DNA of 64,000 bases, from positions 70,905-134,904 of the forward strand of contig NW_003215247.1 of NCBI RefSeq assembly GCF_000006405.1. The letters are read 5' to 3'. Shown one piece after another: positions 1-10,378 of this stretch. Below the pieces are notes generated by a model. It was not told where the DNA came from and did not search any database. It was given only the letters and a program-made list of their open reading frames with translations. Position 1 is the first letter of the stretch, and the number at the start of each line of letters is the position of its first letter. A program made the position numbers and the translations under genes. This DNA is from Perkinsus marinus ATCC 50983 (Eukaryota > Perkinsozoa > Perkinsida > Perkinsidae).

Positions 1-856
1 TCTTCTCTCGTTACTACCGAGATAAGATTAGACAAGGTGTTAACATTCGCCTCTGTGCGGACGACCCCATCCGATACCCCACTCATAGATTCAGAGAACC
101 TCCAAATAGCAACAGTAGACGTATCACGCAATCTATCCCCAAAACTGCTGGATGCTGATTCAAGGTTCAACTGCTTGAGAGTACTCGCTACAAAGTTGGA
201 GCCATTGTTGGCGTGCCCCCATCCGCCGGTGATACCATTAGGGCGCGGTACATAGAAATCCGCGCTGATATCGTACGTGAGGCAGTCGAATTGTGGCTTC
301 AGTCGAGACGGTGATGGTCGGAGAAGTTTCGCAGTGGCTGTTATGGTAACCTTTGTCGGTGAGCTGATATTAACTGCCAATACATCGTCGTTAGCATCGA
401 CGTAGGCAACGATGCGTGTGGGAGGGTTTCCAATATCAATCGATACAGTCCCAATGCTGGAGTTGAGCACCTACGGGCAGTGATGGGAACTTGCAAAGGA
501 CAGCGCCAAATTGCTCTTTACGGAAAAGCACCCACCTGTTTGAAGGTAGTTTTGGATCCCGAAGTCCAAGGGCTAGGCGAGAAGTGATATGTGACCTCGC
601 CGACTTTCATGATCTCTCCGGCTTCATTCCAAGCACGCTGGTCGGATATGAGTATTCCCACGACCGGCTCCCGTTCGTCTTTGTTGTCTACAAAGACACT
701 GGCGGCTAAACCACCGTTGCCGATCGGCATCGAGTTGACGTAAGTAGTGGCGTCCTTCTCGGAGAGTAGATTCGTCCAGGTCACAGAGGGAGGTTGGTAG
801 GACCAAGCCAGCCGAGCGGTGAACAAACAGACCAGGAGTTGGAACGGAGCATGCAT
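1..856 (-). CDS. Secreted GH95-like / DUF5703-type glycoside hydrolase, N-terminal part
   Basis: Two exons are visible, 856-536 and 470-1, joined by a 65-nt GT-AG intron in phase 0; the gene continues past the left edge. Residues 1-19 form a signal peptide (hydrophobic LLVCLFTARLAWS), so the protein is probably secreted or lysosomal. After it comes the pattern W-T-N-L followed by MPIGNGGLAASVFVD, which matches the PIGNG(R/G)LGA start of GH95 alpha-L-fucosidase-like and DUF5703 proteins. Exon 2 begins VLNSSIGTVSIDIG and contains GGWGHANNGSNF and a later TLKQLNLESASSSFGDRLRD, also typical of this fold. The catalytic (alpha/alpha)6 domain lies outside the window, so enzyme activity and substrate cannot be judged. 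The family call rests on recognised motifs, not on a search. Confidence 0.7.
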
Positions 857-1336
857 TAAAGATAGGTAGCGCTACAGCAAATGATCCAGGTGATTGGAAT
901 CGGTGGCTCGATTAATTCAACGATACTCGGAGTGTCTCGTTATGAAATCTCCAGAGTCCGTTCCCCTCTTTGCACGCAGGTACAGCCCTTGCAACGTTGC
1001 GTGAAATTCACGCCGTAAATACCGCGTCTGAGTAGGCATGTGCCAATCATGAGGCGTAGGGTGCGTGGGTGGCCTGGACTACCATGTTTAAAATCATCGG
1101 CCCCTTCACTCAACGCCCGACAGCGAGCCTCAGTGCTTCCATACAGCTTCGTCGTCAATTTCTCTAGGGGACGGATGATGTGTCGCACATTCCCGATTGT
1201 TTCTAGCAGTTCTGACAGATACGAATAGTTGATAAGTATATTACCGTAGTCCGTACTAATGGGATTTGATCAGATAGAAATGCGGCGCGCTTTGCTGGAG
1301 ATAGTTTTGCGCCAGTGGCTAGACCCTTCAATAATC
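857..1336. other. No supported gene
   Basis: Short open frames exist on both strands (for example 1188-940 minus) but none shows a recognisable motif, convincing splice sites or composition like the neighbouring exons. It probably includes the promoter of the leftward hydrolase gene. Confidence 0.4.
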
Positions 1337-1377
1337 AAATAATGTGACACAAGGGTCACCCTTGTGTCACATTATTT
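1337..1377. repeat. Perfect 41-bp palindrome
   Basis: Arms 1337-1356 and 1358-1377 are perfect reverse complements of 20 nt separated by one base. The transcript of either strand would fold into an almost loopless hairpin. Confidence 0.9.
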
Positions 1378-2338
1378 ACTCGTCCCCCAGTTTTCGGTCC
1401 GAACACAACTGCTCCTTCCTACTATCCCTACAACAAGGTTCACCGTTAACCGTTCACGGAGACAGGCTCCACCAAAGCACACGCAATTACGTGACGCTAG
1501 TGGTGAGACACCAATGGTGACGTGACGCTCCTGCCTGGCTGTCTCTGAAACACGTATGATTATGCTGCTCGCGTCTATCTTACGTTGTTAATTCTTAGAG
1601 CGCGATTGAGTATTTCTCGCGCCTCCTAAAGTTACCAGATCAGCTTCATGAACAGCTAGTGGCTGCCAGCCAGGACGAAGAAAAGCTTGAAGCGACTGGC
1701 ACGTTTTTCGGGACCCAGACACGGAATTGATAGGTCCCGTCAAAAAGTCCACGCACAGTCGAACAACCTCATCCCGGAATTGCTGGTTCTAGTAGGCAGC
1801 TCAGTGAGCTGAGCTCACTAGAATTTTTCGAACCTTGAGAAAGTGAGGACCGGTCCGTTGACTGGACCGGACTCCGGTCCTCCCGGAAAAGCCGACAGCT
1901 CAGTTCGATACCCGAGGCTCCCGGTGTGTTTGTTCAGCACCCGCGATGCCTCATGCAGAATCGAATTTACTTCGTGTAAACCTGAGGTTCACGAACATCA
2001 ACCGATGGCTAGTCTAGCATTCGAGGATCATGTTCACTGTGAACAGTTCACGTTAACTCTCGCCTCGTATAACGAAATCATGTTCCACAACGGCGAACAG
2101 CAGTCACGAATCATGATCAGCATCGCAGTCATCTCTCGTCCCTTCGATCTACCCCGAAAAACTCGAGAAGGAAGGATCGTCTCGGCATTCCACATGAAGA
2201 CCCCCAGCTACTTTCACTACATCTACCTGTTATATCTGAGAGTCCCCCCCAAATGCTCACCTCCGGATAGAAATTTGAGCAATAAGCCCTACTGTTGGTA
2301 GATTTTGGAAGATAAATTCAAGACCAAATGCTGGTGCG
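1378..2338. other. Gene-poor stretch with short palindromes
   Basis: There are several short inverted repeats, for example the AGTGAGC/GCTCACT pair near 1806-1822 and GACCGGTCC-type repeats at 1848-1882. The plus-strand frame 1843-2301 (152 codons) has no family motif and starts inside these palindromes, so it is not called as a gene. Confidence 0.4.
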
Positions 2339-2796
2339 ATGATTCGCTCAAACTTTCATCTCCCATATCGGAATTGCACTCCAGAAATTGGAGTTCTCTT
2401 GAATAACTCACATCCCATCGATGTTAGCGTCTGGGCGGCTGGTCCTAGTTTTCTCCGCTTCAAGTTACCTCTGGGTATGAAGGTCCGCCTATCACTCACC
2501 GTTCCGATATTTTGTTCTTTGGGTGGTACGAGTCCCGACATCACGAAGTGGTTGCACACTGCAACTTGCAGTTCGAAGTGGCCTTGGATACTTCGGTCCA
2601 CATGCCTTCTTTTGGCATGGTCAACAGCAAGGGATTTGCGAATGCCACTGCTTCTGTGGATAAGAATGGACCATCCAGCCTGGAAGCAAGAGTCACTGCG
2701 AGACAACAGATTGTCAACAAGTACTCCGAGATAACCTTCTACGCAGGAGTCCCTTCCAAAGAACTCACGAATGGAGATATGAGTACCACGTTGTAG
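2339..2796 (+). pseudogene. Coding-like fragment, unrecognised
   Basis: Two overlapping plus-strand frames look protein-like. The first (2339 to about 2510) includes IGVLLNNSHPIDVSVW and FKLPLGMKVRLSL. The second (about 2512-2796) includes HHEVVAHCNLQFEVALD and SSLEARVTARQQIVNKYS. They do not join in one frame without a splice or frameshift, and I see no clean GT-AG pair between them. This could be two exons of a small gene or a decayed gene piece. No family is recognised. Confidence 0.3.
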
Positions 2797-2892
2797 TTAC
2801 TATGATCGGTCAAAACGGAAACCTCAAAGCCACTGAGCCTATAACTTAGGAACTGCTCCTTAAGGTGTAGCTTACGCGCTACTTTTCAGGAA

Positions 2893-3020
2893 TGTCTCGT
2901 GGCGCTGCACAGCGGAAATCGTCATCGAAACTCTTGTCCGAAGTTGATGTCCTTGTTCGTGAAATTGCGTTCCTTAATCATGAAATAGATTCCTCTATTC
3001 GAACCCCATCGCTAAATTGA
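2893..3020 (+). CDS. Short ORF with heptad repeats (42 aa), uncertain
   Basis: ATG at 2893 opens a 42-codon frame ending TGA at 3018-3020. Its second half is encoded by 21-bp repeats and reads EVDVLVR / EIAFLNH / EIDSSIR, a seven-residue periodicity with hydrophobic a/d positions, as in a short coiled coil. The frame stops although the 21-bp repeat continues to about 3088. It may be an exon remnant of a coiled-coil gene or chance translation of a minisatellite. Confidence 0.25.
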
Positions 3021-3088
3021 TGTCCCTATCCGCGAATGTGATTGCCTTATTCGCTAAGTTGGTAGCCTCACTCGCCAAATAGATTTCT
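2940..3088. repeat. Degenerate 21-bp tandem repeat
   Basis: About seven diverged units resembling gAAnTTGATGTCCnTATTCG, interrupted once near 3003-3011. The 21-bp period is a multiple of three and encodes a heptad pattern in its first three units. Confidence 0.65.
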
Positions 3089-3397
3089 GAAAGGTATAGA
3101 ACACCAAGTCTAGGGGCACCGTCTGTTTTCGGCGGCGCCTTAACTATTTACAAAAATGAACGGCGCCGGGCGAGCGACAAATTGCCTTGACCATCCCGGT
3201 TTCCCTTGAAAATCTGAGTTTACCCTTTTAATCTAATATCTTGTTATTATAAATGGATATCTGTTAATCTAATAAGTTAATATAATCATATCGATTTTTC
3301 ATCATTAAATGATATATAAATAACCTAAACTAATATATTAAATATATCTATAAATACTGATAATACCATATTTTAATATTACTAGCTAGTATTAACA
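3089..3397. other. Strongly AT-rich block
   Basis: Roughly 3205-3395 is almost entirely A and T, unlike the roughly balanced composition around it, and holds no open frame. It directly precedes a tRNA-like repeat. Confidence 0.6.
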
Positions 3398-3521
3398 GTC
3401 GGAAGGCCGCAGGATCGATCCCTCGGAGGCGCAGTTATGCATTTGGTAAATATGGTGTCGTGGTTAACATGTCATGCTAGCAATCGAAAGTTCGCAGGAT
3501 CGATCTCTGGTCGCCAAATCT
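3398..3521 (+). repeat. tRNA-like (SINE-like) repeat with two B-box-like sites
   Basis: Two related segments, GCAGGATCGATCCCTCGG (about 3409-3426) and GCAGGATCGATCTCTGG (about 3497-3513), resemble tRNA T-arms (B-box GGTTCGANTCC). The second follows TGGTGTCGTGGTTAACATG, which resembles a tRNA D-arm/A-box. Pairing of the acceptor stem is poor, so this looks like a tRNA-derived repeat and not a working tRNA gene. Confidence 0.5.
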
Positions 3522-4032
3522 CTTTGTTTCGGCCTCGTAAGCCTGGCATAAGCTGAGTGCTTCCCACTGTTTATTGACGGCTCAAAGCGAAACGCTGGAG
3601 GACGTTTCATGCTAGGTGAAAATCAAGTGCAGCTTGGATTCCGCCGCGGTGAAACGTAAGATCCTTAGCCTTCTCACTTCAAGAAATCCTAACGCTCCTT
3701 TGCTTCCTGAGTTATAAGGAGGCGCCCCTTCCTTAAGGATCTTACGCTCCTTCCTTAAGGAAGGCCTCCTGAGTTATAGAGCCAGTGCTGGCGGCACCGT
3801 ACGCTCGTGCATTTATCCACCGTGTCGCCAATCGTAGCAATTGATTCAATGCACCCCTGCGCATCGGTACTAAACTTGTGCTGACTCGTTACCTTCCAGT
3901 GTTGAGCGATTACGCCGTATCAAGGCGGCGTTGACCGCACCCATGTGATGAACGACGCAACATGTCAACCATGAATGGTAAGTGATGTCGACAACTGGGG
4001 ATGCTACGTTTCAGTAGCTTGTGCATTCGCTA
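3522..4032. other. Intergenic, inverted and direct repeats
   Basis: The sequence CGTAAGATCCTTA (about 3655) recurs inverted as TAAGGATCTTACG (about 3735). CCTGAGTTATA occurs twice (about 3707 and 3769) and CCTTCCTTAAGGAAGG is a palindrome at about 3750. No gene is seen. The promoter of the phosphodiesterase gene should lie at its right end. Confidence 0.5.
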
Positions 4033-6097
4033 ATGAAGTTATCGGCGATGTTGGAGGTTCTCCTCAATGCTGTTCTTTTCCTCGGTGTTGCTGGTGGTGT
4101 GTGGCCTCATGGACTTGTCAAACGTGTCGTCATCATTGGTATAGATGGGCTTGGTGGAGTATACTTGAGTAACATCACCAAGGATCATGCTCCGACTCTG
4201 AGGTGGGACTATCAGTCCTCATTGATGACTCATTGACCGTGCGTGGCGACGCTTTTCTTGTCGAGTAGGGACTTGTATTCGTCCGCTGGTCCTCCGATGT
4301 ATAGGGTTATTACTTGTTCACGGTCACTGTTAAATATCCTTCAAAGGTATATGCAATGGTGACTGTCACTTTCGAGGGCCTTGAAAGTGGTGGTTATCTC
4401 TCTGAAAGCCAGTCCCGATCCTTTGATTGTGCTGGTATAAAGTTCACTAACCGAAGTCTATCACGGTCTGTAGCCCTGCTAGGTGGTTTGCACTTGGACG
4501 ATAATGCGTATCACTTAGAGAGGTTGTAGATCATCAGAAAGGTTAATCTCTATCATCGGCGCAGTCTCCCGCATGTGATGTTCGTGCGTGCCGATTCTAA
4601 GTCAATCTGTAGCTAACGTATTCGCTATTAACGTCATCCGCCCCTCACTATACTACATCTCCTTATCCAAGTTATGTGAGGTGTCAGCCCTCTCTGACCC
4701 TTGGATGGGTACTCCTCAGTGCGGGGGCACCACAAGGGAATCGTGTTATCTCTATGCTTTCTGTGCCGCTTTGAGGGCGAGGTTTTGTCTACCGCCCCCT
4801 TCGTCGTGTTGTCGCCTCCTCTTTGCCCATATCACTCACTCTAGTCGCTAATCGCGATCGCGCCCTATTGATTTGCTCAGCGAATTCATTCAGGTCTTTG
4901 ATAGACTCTGAAGAATGTGCCTATACATTCTCAGCAAGAAACAAGAACCCAACAGTCAGCGCACCAAACTGGTCAACCATTTTAACTGGTAAATGGTCCG
5001 TTATGGCTCCGGTGGCTCTCCCTCTTCTCCAGGTATGCCACCATCTGGGACGGGAATCGTGAGCAATAGCTGGACCGTCGCTGACTTAACTCCGAACAGC
5101 TTGGTCGATGGAAGGGTTGCACCTGTGAGCGGTGCTGGTAGGTGACCCACAATATCACTCATGACACACCTTCTGATGGAATCTTGTTGTTAGGTAAATT
5201 GCCGCCGACCATATTCCATCTGGCTAAAGGCTTCTCAAGAGAGATATTTACGGCCTCGGCTTATGCCTGGTCATGGTTAAGTGAGTCTCACTTGCTTGCT
5301 GCTCCCCAAACGAAAGGCTTCCTTTTTTAGAGCAAATGTCTGGTTGCGATGTCGATCATGACTTTGATGGCGAGTTGAGTATGTTTTGTCGCTCCTGTAT
5401 GGTTGCATTCAGGCAAAGGACATGATGGAGGTCCTGTGAGGTTCCTGTTTGATCTGATTGTCTCCGGAGATGCACCTCACATAACTTTCCTGCATCTTGA
5501 CCAGGTCTCGCGCTTTACATGACCCCATTATTGCTATACATTCTCATTTTCAGGTGGACGGAGCTGGTCATTCCTCTTACTGGGGATCTCCGCAGTAAGT
5601 CCATCGTTGGCAGTCACAGACTAGCGATTCTCTCGTAAGGTCCGATTGATCAGATCTGAATTCAGGTATTATGCTGCACTGAAGAATGTTGATGGATACG
5701 TATTCAAGATCTTGGAGGCTCTCGGCCAAGCAGGAATAGAAGACGAGACCCTCATCCTCATCACATCCGATCATGGGGGGTATGTCTTGCCTTGCTACCT
5801 GGTGGAGTGTTTCCCATATCAGATACCGAAACACTCATGGGCAATGGGATACGGCTAACACAGACACTCCGGCGATCTTCTGTAGTCCGGGTAAGCTGAT
5901 CAAACATCCCGGACTCATCGAGAGATGGATTGATAATGTGTAAGTGATAGTTCGCCCGGCGGCTACCACCCTCTACTCTCAGCGATTACGTGCCGACCCT
6001 GTTGAACGCCTTAGGGGTGCCATTGAGTCCATTCCAGAGGGGCGTCACTCATGAATGGTTGTTCGAGGGGTCTGATTACATACTTACAATCGCCTGA
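4033..6097 (+). CDS. Type I phosphodiesterase / nucleotide pyrophosphatase-like ectoenzyme
   Basis: This is a complete alkaline-phosphatase-superfamily gene of about ten exons. Exon 1 (4033-4202) encodes a signal peptide and RVVIIGIDGLGGVYL, where D is the first metal ligand. Exon 2 starts at 4894 and holds PTVSAPNWSTILTG, whose Ser is the likely nucleophile (aligned with Thr in NPP enzymes). Later exons give WTVADLTPNSLVDG, FLHLDQ/VDGAGHSSYWGSP (metal D and H), LILITSDHGG, then NTHGQWDTANTDTPAIF, and finally DYVPTLLNALGVPLSPF before TGA at 6095-6097. All metal-binding positions expected for the family are present, and introns 2 onward are about 35-70 nt in consistent phase, so it looks functional. 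Intron 1 is an outlier at 691 nt because it contains part of an inverted-duplicated transporter-like sequence. The likely role is hydrolysis of phosphodiester or pyrophosphate bonds outside the cell or in a secretory compartment. Confidence 0.82.
4420..4840 (+). pseudogene. Transporter-like duplicate, left copy, first part (inside PDE intron 1)
   Basis: Contains the equivalents of LGGLHLDDNAYH, VANVFAINVIRPSLYYISL and KLCEVSALSDPWMGTPQ. It is about 90% identical by eye to the inverted right copy at about 14890-14560. The SLSKLC(E)...SDPWMG pattern resembles helix 2 and loop 2-3 of GPH/MFS_2 transporters. It lies entirely within the long first intron of the phosphodiesterase gene and in the same orientation. 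The continuation of this sequence is found only downstream of that gene, at 6180-8585. Confidence 0.55.
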
Positions 6098-6179
6098 TCC
6101 GTAACCTTTCCCTTAATAGTTTCATCGTGGATACCATGCTCGCGTGCGGCTTCGAGTCGAGTTCTCACTCTCCTATATA

Positions 6180-8585
6180 ATGTCTAGTGTTTCCTCGAGC
6201 TGTTCCCTTTGAAACATGTCATTCCATTCTACTCCAAGGAGATTCCATGTATCTCCACTACTTTGTGTGTGGCGCCCATTGCATCAGGCACTCTCCCGGT
6301 ACTCTACTGTCTTCCCCTCATGGATGCATTTCCCCTATGGACCGTTATGGAAGCCTCGGTAGCTGCTCTCAACCTCGGGTGAACTCGCATCAGGTTTCCA
6401 TCGAGATTGTTTGTGAACACCCCGATTATGGCTCATTCGGAGATTCTCCCAGAGCTTAACAGAAGATTTCTCCACTCAAGTCGTTGCTTTGGCCAAATTG
6501 TCCCTTCTATCAAATCAGGCGGTCTTCAGCGAACTCCAAGTTCGGATACCTCCGTCATTGACTTCTATTATTGACTTTACGGAACCCTTTGGTCTTCTTT
6601 TTATGTTAGTCTAGACTGACAACAAAGGCTCATCGAATCGGTATGGTGAACTTCACGAGGCTACAGGTATCCTTGCGGATGAGGGTCGAGCTTTTATCGG
6701 TGTACAATTCCTTGAGATCGTACCGACCTGTATTGGAAATCTTCATGTTTCCATCTTGATGTTCATTGGAAATATTGATGGGTATGGTTATGTGGCATTC
6801 ATTTGAATATTACTCACTGTTACATTCTCCTGGTTGTATTTGCATCTACTAGTGTTTCACAAGCACACAGAAGAGGAGTGACTTTGGACTTCTACACGTA
6901 AGTTGGCTTCATTATGATGAATGGACATTCACGTCTTTTTGTTTCTCTTTCATTCCGGTATCCTTCGTGGGTGCCTCACCTGTCATTGCTGCTACTTTAA
7001 CTGCATGCCTCTGCCTGAAGAGTATGATAGTGAGAAGTTACTCGATAACCATCGCTAACTAGTCTCTAGTAGGCCACTGAGTGTAGATCACAAACTCAGC
7101 AGACTTGCGTAGATGCTCGGACTGGTCTGGTACTGGTCGTTTCCTCAGTTTTCTAAGGTTTTCCCAACGCTGATGCTTTCCATCCGTTCATTCAGACACA
7201 AGACTCTTTGCGAAGCTGCTGGACACGTCAACGTTTTCCTGTTTTATTCTGCGCTATATGAGATAGTCTTTTTCTTCTTGCACAAGAACGACACGAGCAA
7301 CCATTGAAGAAGATGATATCCGAGTATGGAAAGACGATGTCACAGAAGCGTTTAGAACATCCCGAGAGCACTACTCGACTACACTACGAGAGAGGCAAGG
7401 GTCTTCCCGAAGCCAGTTTGGCTAAGGCCTCTGATGATACTGCTACAAAAACATTCCTCAGAGTACATCCAGCTCAACAATGGCGATACCCGCTATTCAT
7501 CACTTCATACTCGACGAAGAACCGTCATCATCATCATCATCGTCGTCATCCGCTTACATTCTTTTGTCACTGCGCACCCAATCCACCCGGAGTAACATAA
7601 TTGAACATGGCTGATTGATGAGCACACATAGAACAACCCAATCTTTCCATAGATTTCATCTTGCCTGTAAGGAGTCTTCTTTCCCTTTCTTTATAGTAGC
7701 TTCAGATCCGACATACGGCAGCTTCTGGATGATAATGCCCTGTTGATAAACGGGTAAGTCTTATTCATTATGGATGTGTTTGAGTTGCTTTGACGTTGAC
7801 TCTGTCACTCTTTTCATGTACGGATGCGGCACTAGACTGGGTGCTCCACCTGTCATATATGGTCATGGATGGAGGATTGAGTTGGATAACTTGTGTAAGT
7901 TACCTTTGAAGGTTACCTGAGGAGAACAGCACACTAAGTGTGGGTGCTGGACCCGCCACTCCTAACGGCAGTACTCGAGAAGTTCCCATTTTAAGTTCGT
8001 ACGGATAAACTTCGATAAATCCGGAATTTCCTCTGATCTTTTTTACCGATGTTGTCGTTTTTGTGAACGGTTTGTTCTCAAGCGCTATGTAGGGGATTTG
8101 AGATCTTGGCGACGTCATTTCTGTCCTGCTTTTTCTCTCCTCGTTTCTGAAAACGGTTTCCAAATCACATTAGGGGAGGGTAGGCGTCATCCTTGAGGAA
8201 GGAGGGGATACAATGGGATTGCAGCAAATACATTTCTTCGTTGTTTCTCAAAGCTATGGGTAGATCTGTGGCAGCACACGTCCACGAGGAGAACGACAAG
8301 TAATTGCATAGACAGGTGAGTAGGGAGGTGTCATCTTATCGGCGTTTAGCCGTACGTGGGATGAGGTCGTTCTGTCTATTCTCAAGTGTGGGTACTCAGT
8401 CGTCTGTTTTCTTTCATTCCGGTACCCCGACGTGGGTGCCACACCTGTCAGATGGATAGGAGTTATGGACCCAAGCTACGTAAACTGTTCAGCGATGCTG
8501 TTCTTTGTGTAGTTCCCCGGACGGCATCACCCGACTGAGCATTTGCCGGGTGGGTGCCGACACCGCAATCTCTCAATCTGGTCGA
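6180..8585 (+). pseudogene. Transporter-like duplicate, left copy, main part
   Basis: This resumes at the point where 4840 leaves off relative to the right copy. Recognisable stretches are CEHPDYGSFGDSPRA, LAKLSLLSNQAVFSEL, IDFTEPFGLLFML, ADEGRAFIGVQFLEIVP, KVFPTLMLSIRSFRHK, DAALDWVLHLSYMVMDGG and GRSVAAHVHEENDK. The nucleotide sequence around CTTAACAGAAGATTTCTCC can be read as ELTEDFST, which fits the ELT-D-R motif of GPH/MFS_2 carriers. Frames are broken by several stops and indels relative to the right copy. I infer a decayed multi-exon membrane-protein gene; the transporter assignment is tentative and the 3' third (7700-8585) has no family signal. Confidence 0.45.
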
Positions 8586-8735
8586 TTCTGCAGTTGGGGA
8601 CCATGAACAGCCCACGGTGTCGTTTATTCATTGAATTGCTATCAATGATCGGTATCCAATATCGCAATTTTTTACATACGTTTGTAAATTCGGTACATGG
8701 TACATCTCTGGGTTATGCATCATAGTATGATGATG
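8586..8735. other. Inter-arm spacer start, nothing recognised
   Basis: Unique-looking sequence immediately inside the inner end of the left arm, with no gene evidence. Confidence 0.4.
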
Positions 8736-8796
8736 ACTCGGTTCTATAATTTGCTATCGTATGATGATCATACGATAGCAAATTATAGAACCGAGT
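8736..8796. repeat. Perfect 29-nt inverted repeat with 3-nt loop
   Basis: Arms 8736-8764 and 8768-8796 are exact reverse complements (start ACTCGGTTCTATAATTTGCT) around TGA. It lies about 150 bp inside the inner boundary of the large inverted duplication. Confidence 0.92.
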
Positions 8797-8927
8797 TTCA
8801 TATTACCTTGAATGCTGGGAGTTGCCAAATGGAGATATAATATCTTAGATTAAGTACGGTATACTACCCTCATGGCGACTCACACAGCTATATTACTCGA
8901 TACTATGCATAAGATCTACCGCACTGT

Positions 8928-9685
8928 CTACACCTTTTCAATCTCAGATCCAACAAGTGAAAGAACAATTTAGATAGATGGAATTCGGTCTTCGACGAGT
9001 GAAAGGAGTTTTTCACGAAATGAAAGTTCAAATTCGAAATGAAAGCTCGATTTTCGTAGACCGCTTGAAAGTGAAATTTCAAATCTGGAAATGAAATTTA
9101 TTAATTCGGAAACGCAAGTTCAAATTTGTCGAGCACAAGACCATCAAAGTTCGGTTCGGATAGTCCGGTTCGGCAGTTCGAGAACCGAACCGAACATGTG
9201 CCGACCCCATTATCCCTCCGATATCATCGGAAGGATAATGGAGAATCTCCATTGGAGAACCAAACCCGAACAATCTCTCGGTTCGAATCCCTGAAAATCC
9301 TTCATTGCAAATCTGTGAACTGCACTGTACTGTTAGCATTACGGTGCAGTCCGTAGAGCACCATCAGCGCTCAGAATTTGCGAGTCGCAAATCACAATCC
9401 GTGGCACGACGCTGACGAGAATTTCCTTCCATGTGGTGAAAGTGAGCTTTCATTGGTCGAAATTGGCCTTGTGTTCGACGAATTTTACCTTGCCGAGTTT
9501 ACAAATTTCATTAACGAATTTGAACATTCATTTTCAACCAATCAACGAAGATCGAACTTTCATTTCGAATTTGAACTTTCATTTCGTGAAAAACCCATTT
9601 CACTCGTCGAAAATCAAACTACTTTCGTAAAAATTTGTCCTTTCAATTGCTGAATTTGAGATTGAAAAGGTGTAGTAGAAGCTGA
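8928..9685. mobile_element. Foldback / MITE-like element with about 240-bp inverted ends
   Basis: The segment 8928-9170 matches the reverse complement of 9435-9685 with scattered differences. Both share ACACCTTTTCAATCTCA near the outer end, TTTTTCACGAAATGAAAGTT in the middle and TCGACNACAAG near the inner end. The core 9171-9434 contains an imperfect 16-nt hairpin (CCATTATCCCTCCGAT at about 9208) and AACCCGAACAATCTCTCGG. No protein-coding gene is seen inside, so it is probably a non-autonomous element. Target-site duplications were not identified. Confidence 0.6.
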
Positions 9686-9746
9686 ATTCTGCATGCAGCT
9701 TCTATCCTGAATAGTCCCCGTAATGTTTATATTATCAACTTGACAG

Positions 9747-10378
9747 GACCAAGTGTCACAAAAGGGACTGCTGTAGTGCGCCATCCCGTAGCATTGCTCT
9801 CTGCCTCATTCTCTATGAAGCGTCGAACATCCATTGCGGAATGGGGCGTCGCTGTTGAAGAACAGCTTTCTAAGCTCAGGCAAGAGAAACGTACCTGTGT
9901 GAGACAATCCAGTCGCCTGCCTGCCCGACCGTCGATGTGTCCATCTGAGGACCTAACCCGCGAAGTTGCGAGGTAAAATAGACCCCTCATCCCGTCATCA
10001 ATCCTTGTTCTCTACAGGGTTGCCACGGCCACCCGAAGTCCAATGGCTAGTCATCCTGCCACGACTAGGCTCGACGGACCTCTCACCGCCGCTTTGAAAG
10101 GGGGACTCCGCCGCTTCCATTATCGAAGAGCGGTCGAACCGCAGCGCCAAGTAGTGGTTTCTCCGCTCGCGGTTATCCGCGGTGGTGATGGTTATATCAT
10201 CCACAGTATTGATGATGTCATGGTCATTTCTCCGGAAGAGAACACGCTCGAACATGGAAGATCTACTACTGTGGAGCTCACGGTCAGCGGCTGGCCTCTC
10301 TCCGATACCATCTGGCTGGCATCTAGCATCCGGCAGGCCACTCCGAGCTCTCAGTTATTCTCTGACGCTCTACCGAGG
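9747..10378 (+). CDS. Hypothetical protein, two exons visible
   Basis: An exon starts after an acceptor at 9746 (GACAG) and runs to about 9972, encoding GTAVVRHPVALLSASFSMKR and later EEQLSKLRQEKRT. A 45-nt GT-AG intron follows. The next exon encodes RSPMASHPATTRLDGPLTAA, GGDGYIIHSIDDVMVISPEE and STTVELTVSGWPLSDTIWL, ending at a possible donor (CCGAG/gtgatt). The reading phase is kept across the intron, which argues for a real gene. No upstream first exon or downstream continuation is clear and no family is recognised. It lies alone in the spacer between the arms of the inverted duplication. Confidence 0.4.

Noticed and set aside
1843-2301. 152-codon plus frame
   Set aside because: Begins within short palindromes, shows no domain, and no matching introns or neighbours support it.
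7520-7560. Histidine-rich coding repeat (CAT/CAC run)
   Set aside because: A CAT microsatellite within the decayed duplicate; the right arm shows the same place as a GAT/ATC run of different length and no consistent frame.
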